64,000 nucleotides of DNA from Alphaproteobacteria bacterium. GTDB lineage: Bacteria; Pseudomonadota; Alphaproteobacteria; Ferrovibrionales; Ferrovibrionaceae. A program made the translations under genes and the position numbers. The stretch's first letter is position 1. Every line of letters starts with the position of its first letter. Location: the NCBI GenBank assembly GCA_947473805.1, contig CANJGB010000009.1:36183-100182 (forward strand), written 5' to 3'. Positions 60,386-64,000 of the stretch are shown piece by piece. Below the pieces are notes generated by a model, which searched no databases, had not been told where the DNA came from, and saw only the letters and a program-made list of their open reading frames with translations.

Positions 60386-61252
60386 ATGAACGTACTGGCC
60401 GGCAAGAGCGCCATCGTCACCGGCGCCGGACGCGGCCTGGGACGCGCCTATGCCATCGCCCTGGCGGCGGCGGGCGCGAGCGTCCTGGTCAACGACATCG
60501 ACGTGGACGAGGCAGCGAGCGCGGCGGCCGAGATCAAGGCCGCCGGTGGCAGGGCCGAGGTCAACGGCGACGATGTCGGCAAGTGGGCCGCGGCCAAGCA
60601 CCTGGTCGACCAGTGCGTGAGCGCGTTCGGCGGCATCGACATCCTGGTCAACAATGCCGGGCTGACGCGCGCGGTGCCGATCTGGCAGGAGACCGAGGCA
60701 GCGTTCGACCAGCTGACCAACGTGAACCTGAAGGGCACGTTCGCGGTGACGCGGCACGCGCTGGACCACATGATGCCGAAGCGAAGCGGCAGCATCATCA
60801 ATGTCAGCTCGGGCGCGCAGGCAGGTGTCGCGCCACGGTCCGTCTACGGCGCGACCAAGGGCGGCGTGTCGAGCGCGACCTATATCTGGGCGATGGAACT
60901 GGCCGAGCATGGCATCCGCGTGAACGGCCTGTCGCCGGTGGCCGAGACACGCATGTCGCCGGTGCCGGTGGCGCCGGGAACGCCCATTCCGCCGCACCGC
61001 CGGCCCGATTACGTAGCGCCGCTGGTCGTGTACCTGGCCAGCGATGAATCGCGCTGGATCACCGGGCAGATCTTCCGCCTGAACGGCAGGAAGCTGAGCC
61101 TGTTCTCGCACCCCAAGGCGATCCACGAGGTGGAAGACGCGCGCGGCTGGAGCCTTGAGGTACTGCGCGAGCGCATCCCGCGCGACCTGGGCAACCGGCT
61201 GGAGGCCGTGGGCGTGACGGCGACATCGTACATCTACGGCACGCCCGCATGA
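60386..61252 (+). CDS. SDR family oxidoreductase
   Basis: A 288-residue SDR: TGAGRGLGRA, NNAGLTRAVP, Ser in NVSSGAQ and YGATK. It probably oxidises the 3-hydroxyacyl-CoA formed by the hydratase. Starts one base after the enoyl-CoA hydratase stop and ends overlapping the CoA-transferase in ATGA. An extended C-terminus (RDLGNRLEAVGV) is unusual. Confidence 0.88.
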   Translation: MNVLAGKSAIVTGAGRGLGRAYAIALAAAGASVLVNDIDVDEAASAAAEIKAAGGRAEVNGDDVGKWAAAKHLVDQCVSAFGGIDILVNNAGLTRAVPIWQETEAAFDQLTNVNLKGTFAVTRHALDHMMPKRSGSIINVSSGAQAGVAPRSVYGATKGGVSSATYIWAMELAEHGIRVNGLSPVAETRMSPVPVAPGTPIPPHRRPDYVAPLVVYLASDESRWITGQIFRLNGRKLSLFSHPKAIHEVEDARGWSLEVLRERIPRDLGNRLEAVGVTATSYIYGTPA

Positions 61253-62466
61253 CCGGCCTGCTGAGCGGCCTGCGGGTTCTCGATTTCAGCCGCGTCCTGT
61301 CGGGGCCGTGGGCCAGCCAGATGCTGGCCGACCTCGGCGCCGAGGTGGTGCGCATCGAACAGCCGGGCAACCTGGACCAGTTCCGCGTGGTGCCGCCGCA
61401 GCTGATGGACGCCGAAGGCAAGCGCAGCTGGGAATCTGCGCTGTACCTCGGCACCAACCGGAACAAGAAATCGGTCAGCCTCGATTTCTCGAAGCCCGAG
61501 GGCAGGGCGGTCATCGAGAAGATCGCGGCGCAGTCGGACATCGTGCTGGAGAATTTCCGCGCCGGCTATCTGGGCCGCCGGGGCCTGGGTTACGACGACC
61601 TGAAGAAGATCAATCCGGGCCTGATCTATTGCTCGATCTCGGGCTTTGGCCAGGACGGGCCGTACAAGGACCGCGCCGGCTACGATTCCACCTTCCAGGC
61701 GGTCAGCGGCATGATGAGCTTCACCGGCCAGCCGGACGGCACGCCGGGCGACGGGCCGATGCGCACGGGGCCGAGCTTCTGCGATTTCGGCGCCGCCATG
61801 TACGCGGTGATCGGCATCCTCGCCGCGCTGCACCACCGCACCGCCACGGGCCAGGGCCAGTATATCGACGTGTCGATGATGGACACGACCCTGGCCATGA
61901 TCTCGCACCACGTCATGAGCTTCATGGTCGGCGGCGAGATGCCGAAGCGCGTCGGCAATGACAGCCCGTTCGCCGCACCGCTGGGCGTGTTTCCCTGCGC
62001 CGACCAGCTGGTGACCATCAATGCGGCGGCGGAGGACAAGTTCCTGGCGCTGTGCGATGCGCTTGAGGCGCCGCAGCTGAAGACCGATCCGCGGTTCGAG
62101 CGCCGGCTGCGCGTCGGCAACAAGGCGGCGCTGAATGCCGAGATCGAGCAGCGCACCAAAACCTGGAAGGCCGCCGACCTGTTGCAGGTGCTGGCCGACA
62201 AGGGCGTGCCCAGTGCGCCGATCAACGATATCGGCCAGGCGCTGAACGACCCGCAGACCAAGCACCGCAACATGGTGCGCGAGGTACCGCACCCGCTGGC
62301 GCCGGACCTGAAGATGGTCGCCAATCCCTTGCGCTTCTCGGCAACGCCGCTGACCCGCTACGACGCGCCGCCGCTGCTGGGCCAGCATACGGACGAGGTG
62401 CTGCGCGACCTGGCCGGCGCCTCACCCGACGACATCGCGCGGCTGCGCGGCAATGGCCTGATCTGA
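61249..62466 (+). CDS. CaiB/BaiF CoA-transferase family protein
   Basis: A 405-residue family III CoA transferase: LSGPWASQMLADLGAEVVRIE at the start (split), NRNKKSVSLD, and the catalytic Asp in YIDVSMMDTTLAM. It lacks the racemase GHDMNY motif of the gene at 6083, so genuine CoA transfer onto an acid substrate is likely. It is the last tightly packed gene of the operon and couples to the SDR by ATGA. 119 bp separate it from the second amidohydrolase. Confidence 0.9.
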   Translation: MTGLLSGLRVLDFSRVLSGPWASQMLADLGAEVVRIEQPGNLDQFRVVPPQLMDAEGKRSWESALYLGTNRNKKSVSLDFSKPEGRAVIEKIAAQSDIVLENFRAGYLGRRGLGYDDLKKINPGLIYCSISGFGQDGPYKDRAGYDSTFQAVSGMMSFTGQPDGTPGDGPMRTGPSFCDFGAAMYAVIGILAALHHRTATGQGQYIDVSMMDTTLAMISHHVMSFMVGGEMPKRVGNDSPFAAPLGVFPCADQLVTINAAAEDKFLALCDALEAPQLKTDPRFERRLRVGNKAALNAEIEQRTKTWKAADLLQVLADKGVPSAPINDIGQALNDPQTKHRNMVREVPHPLAPDLKMVANPLRFSATPLTRYDAPPLLGQHTDEVLRDLAGASPDDIARLRGNGLI

Positions 62467-62585
62467 TGGCCGATGCGCTAATGCGATTGCGGCAACAGGG
62501 AAATAGCATTTGCCGCATCGGCCAACGGACCGTTTATTAGGCGCCAACGAAGCGGCGCCGCAGGCGCCCCGGGAGGAGTGAGACC

Positions 62586-63746
62586 ATGGCCTACAAGGTG
62601 ATTTCCGCTGACTCGCACATCGTCGAGCCGCCGCATCTCTGGGACACCTACCTGCCCAAGGAATTCCAGAAGTTCGCGCCGAAGCTGGTCAAGGACCAGG
62701 ACGGCGGCGACGCCTGGCAGCTGGGCGAAGGCGTGGTGGCCCCTATCGGCCTCGTCGCGGTGAAGCGCGGCCGCAAGCACAGCGATCCCGACTACAAGTG
62801 GACCGGGCTGCAGATGAAGGATGCCAACCAGGGCTGCTTCTATCCTGAGGCGCGCATCAAGGAGCAGGACGAGGACGGCGTCGATGCCGAAATCCTGTTC
62901 GGCCCCAACCGCACCATCATGTACTTCACCGGCCTCGGCAACCACGAGGTCGCGCTGGCCGCGGTGCAGGCCTACAACAACTGGATGGCCAAGGAATTCT
63001 GCGCCGGCGCGCCGACGCGCCTGTTCGGCCTGTGCATGATCCCGAACACCGGCATCAATGATGCCATCGCGGAACTGAAGCGCGGCCATGCCATGGGCAT
63101 GAAGGGCTGCGCCATCTGGGCGTGGCCTTCGGGCGGCGACGGCATCAGCGCGGCGGACGACGCCTTCTGGGCCGAGGCGCAGCGCCTGAAAATGCCGATC
63201 AACATCCATGTGCGCATGCCGGGCAGCAAGGGCGGCCTGATGGGCACGCAGCGCGCCGGCTCGATCCAGGGCCAGAAGCTGACCCGCAGCCCGTTGATCG
63301 GCATGTCGTGCTCGCCGGTCGAGGAAATGCCGCAGATCCTGTGCGAGACGATATTCAACGGCCTGTTCGACCGCTTCCCCGACCTGCAGTTCGTCGGCGC
63401 CGAAGTGAATATCGGCTGGGTGCCGGAAATTTTGCAGATGATGGACGACGCCTTCGAGCGCGACCGCTACTGGACCAAGACCGAGCTGAAGAAGAAGAAC
63501 CCCAGCGATTACTGGTTCTCGAACTGGTCGTGCACTTTCCTGATCGACTATTTCGGCGTCGCCAGCCGCAAGTGGATCGGCGTCAAGAACGCACTGTGGT
63601 CCAGCGACTATCCGCACCACCGCACCGATTGGCCGCATTCGACCCCGCTGATCGACAAGCTGATGCAGGACGTGCCGGCCGACGAGCGCCAGCTGATGCT
63701 CGCCGGCAACGCCATCCGCCTCTACAATTTGCCGAAGGCGGCGTAG
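62586..63746 (+). CDS. amidohydrolase family protein (TIM-barrel metal-dependent)
   Basis: A 386-residue amidohydrolase-2-type protein: ISADSHIVEPPHLW at the N-terminus, INIHVRMPG mid-barrel, and LWSSDYPHHRTDWPHS at the C-terminus. It is related in type to the product of 55954 but not a close copy. GGGAGGAGTGAG upstream supports the start. It closes the operon region and is followed by the transposase. Confidence 0.88.
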   Translation: MAYKVISADSHIVEPPHLWDTYLPKEFQKFAPKLVKDQDGGDAWQLGEGVVAPIGLVAVKRGRKHSDPDYKWTGLQMKDANQGCFYPEARIKEQDEDGVDAEILFGPNRTIMYFTGLGNHEVALAAVQAYNNWMAKEFCAGAPTRLFGLCMIPNTGINDAIAELKRGHAMGMKGCAIWAWPSGGDGISAADDAFWAEAQRLKMPINIHVRMPGSKGGLMGTQRAGSIQGQKLTRSPLIGMSCSPVEEMPQILCETIFNGLFDRFPDLQFVGAEVNIGWVPEILQMMDDAFERDRYWTKTELKKKNPSDYWFSNWSCTFLIDYFGVASRKWIGVKNALWSSDYPHHRTDWPHSTPLIDKLMQDVPADERQLMLAGNAIRLYNLPKAA

Positions 63747-63749
63747 CGG

Positions 63750-64000
63750 GAGCGCCTCTCAGAGCCGTTCCGGAAAGTTGTTGAGTCGGAGGAATCAGTT
63801 GTGATTCGCTTACGGGCATCCGAATCGGATGTGGGAGATGCCCGATGTGGACGCCCGAACACCGCCGCGCAGCTGACCGGCGCGGCCTGCGTTACCCGCG
63901 CGACCTGATCGACGCCGAATGGGCGCTGGTGGAACCGATGATCCGGCCCGCCAGGCGCGGCGGTCGCCGCCGGTCGGTGGATGTACGCGAGGTGCTGAAC
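63750..64000 (+). mobile_element. IS5-type insertion sequence, left part (truncated by window)
   Basis: Begins just after the amidohydrolase stop; the transposase gene starts at 63845. The upstream part contains an inverted pair GGGCATC/GATGCCC (about 63804 and 63835). The exact left terminus and target duplication cannot be set because the right end is outside the window. Confidence 0.6.
63845..64000 (+). CDS. IS5 family transposase, N-terminal part
   Basis: 52 codons to the window edge. DLIDAEWALVEPMIRP and RRGGRRRSVDVREVLN match the DUF4096 N-terminal domain of IS5-family (ISxxx IS4-like) transposases. The DDE catalytic region would lie outside the window. Confidence 0.9.
   Translation, partial: MWTPEHRRAADRRGLRYPRDLIDAEWALVEPMIRPARRGGRRRSVDVREVLN

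Overview
This is a 64 kb, GC-rich window with dense genes, many 4-bp ATGA overlaps and bacterial-type regulation. It looks chromosomal and proteobacterial. The gene families (Bug-type solute receptors, many CoA-pathway enzymes, the NasS/NasT nitrate system, alphaproteobacterial-style extragenic palindromes) suggest a metabolically versatile alphaproteobacterium, but the exact lineage cannot be fixed from the sequence.

Layout. 1-8 kb: small catabolic units (epimerases, enoyl-CoA hydratase, nitroreductase, a Rieske oxygenase with a small partner protein, SDR, alpha-methylacyl-CoA racemase-like CoA transferase). 8-11.5 kb: an ABC solute-binding protein, a LysR regulator and two paralogous epimerases. 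11.5-17 kb: a minus-strand operon (alpha/beta hydrolase, LLM flavin oxidoreductase, and a fusion protein with an N-terminal CGSC-motif domain), divergent from two plus-strand hydrolases. 17-23 kb: a GntR-flanked operon of acyl-CoA dehydrogenases, MaoC hydratase, MmgE/PrpD, and a thiolase-like plus OB-fold pair. 24.9-37 kb: a complete nitrate assimilation locus, nasT - (sigma-54 promoter, ANTAR leader, terminator) - nrtA - nrtB - nasS - nrtD - nirB - nirD - nasA - cysG. 37-39.4 kb: SDR and acyl-CoA synthetase. 39.4-45.7 kb: the complete selenocysteine system, selA, selB, the tRNA-Sec gene selC, and selD fused to an NADH-dehydrogenase-like domain. 46-48.8 kb: a Bug receptor, then a selenoprotein gene and its partner. 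48.9-54.7 kb: pyruvate kinase, a GNAT-like protein, KAS III with ACP, sirtuin, hydrolase. 54.8-63.7 kb: a plus-strand CoA-dependent degradation operon flanked by two amidohydrolase-family genes. The right edge enters an IS5-type transposase.

The main discovery is at 47165-47731. The reading frame is interrupted by one TGA at 47474-47476, exactly where a paralog elsewhere in the window (11539-13269) has Cys in a CGSC motif. Reading TGA as selenocysteine gives U-G-S-C, a 188-residue UGSC-family selenoprotein. A perfect 9-bp hairpin with a G-containing loop follows 10 nt after the TGA, as expected of a bacterial SECIS element, and all four Sec-pathway genes lie within 8 kb upstream. The next gene (47741-48838) matches the C-terminal part of the same paralog, so the module exists twice: split with Sec, and fused with Cys. 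A standard gene caller would break the selenoprotein into two fragments.

A second clear regulatory system is the nitrate leader. A -24/-12 promoter starts transcription next to two hairpins with identical AATGGC hexaloops, and the second overlaps the 5' arm of an intrinsic terminator. This is the expected architecture for antitermination by NasT, whose partner NasS is encoded inside the same operon.
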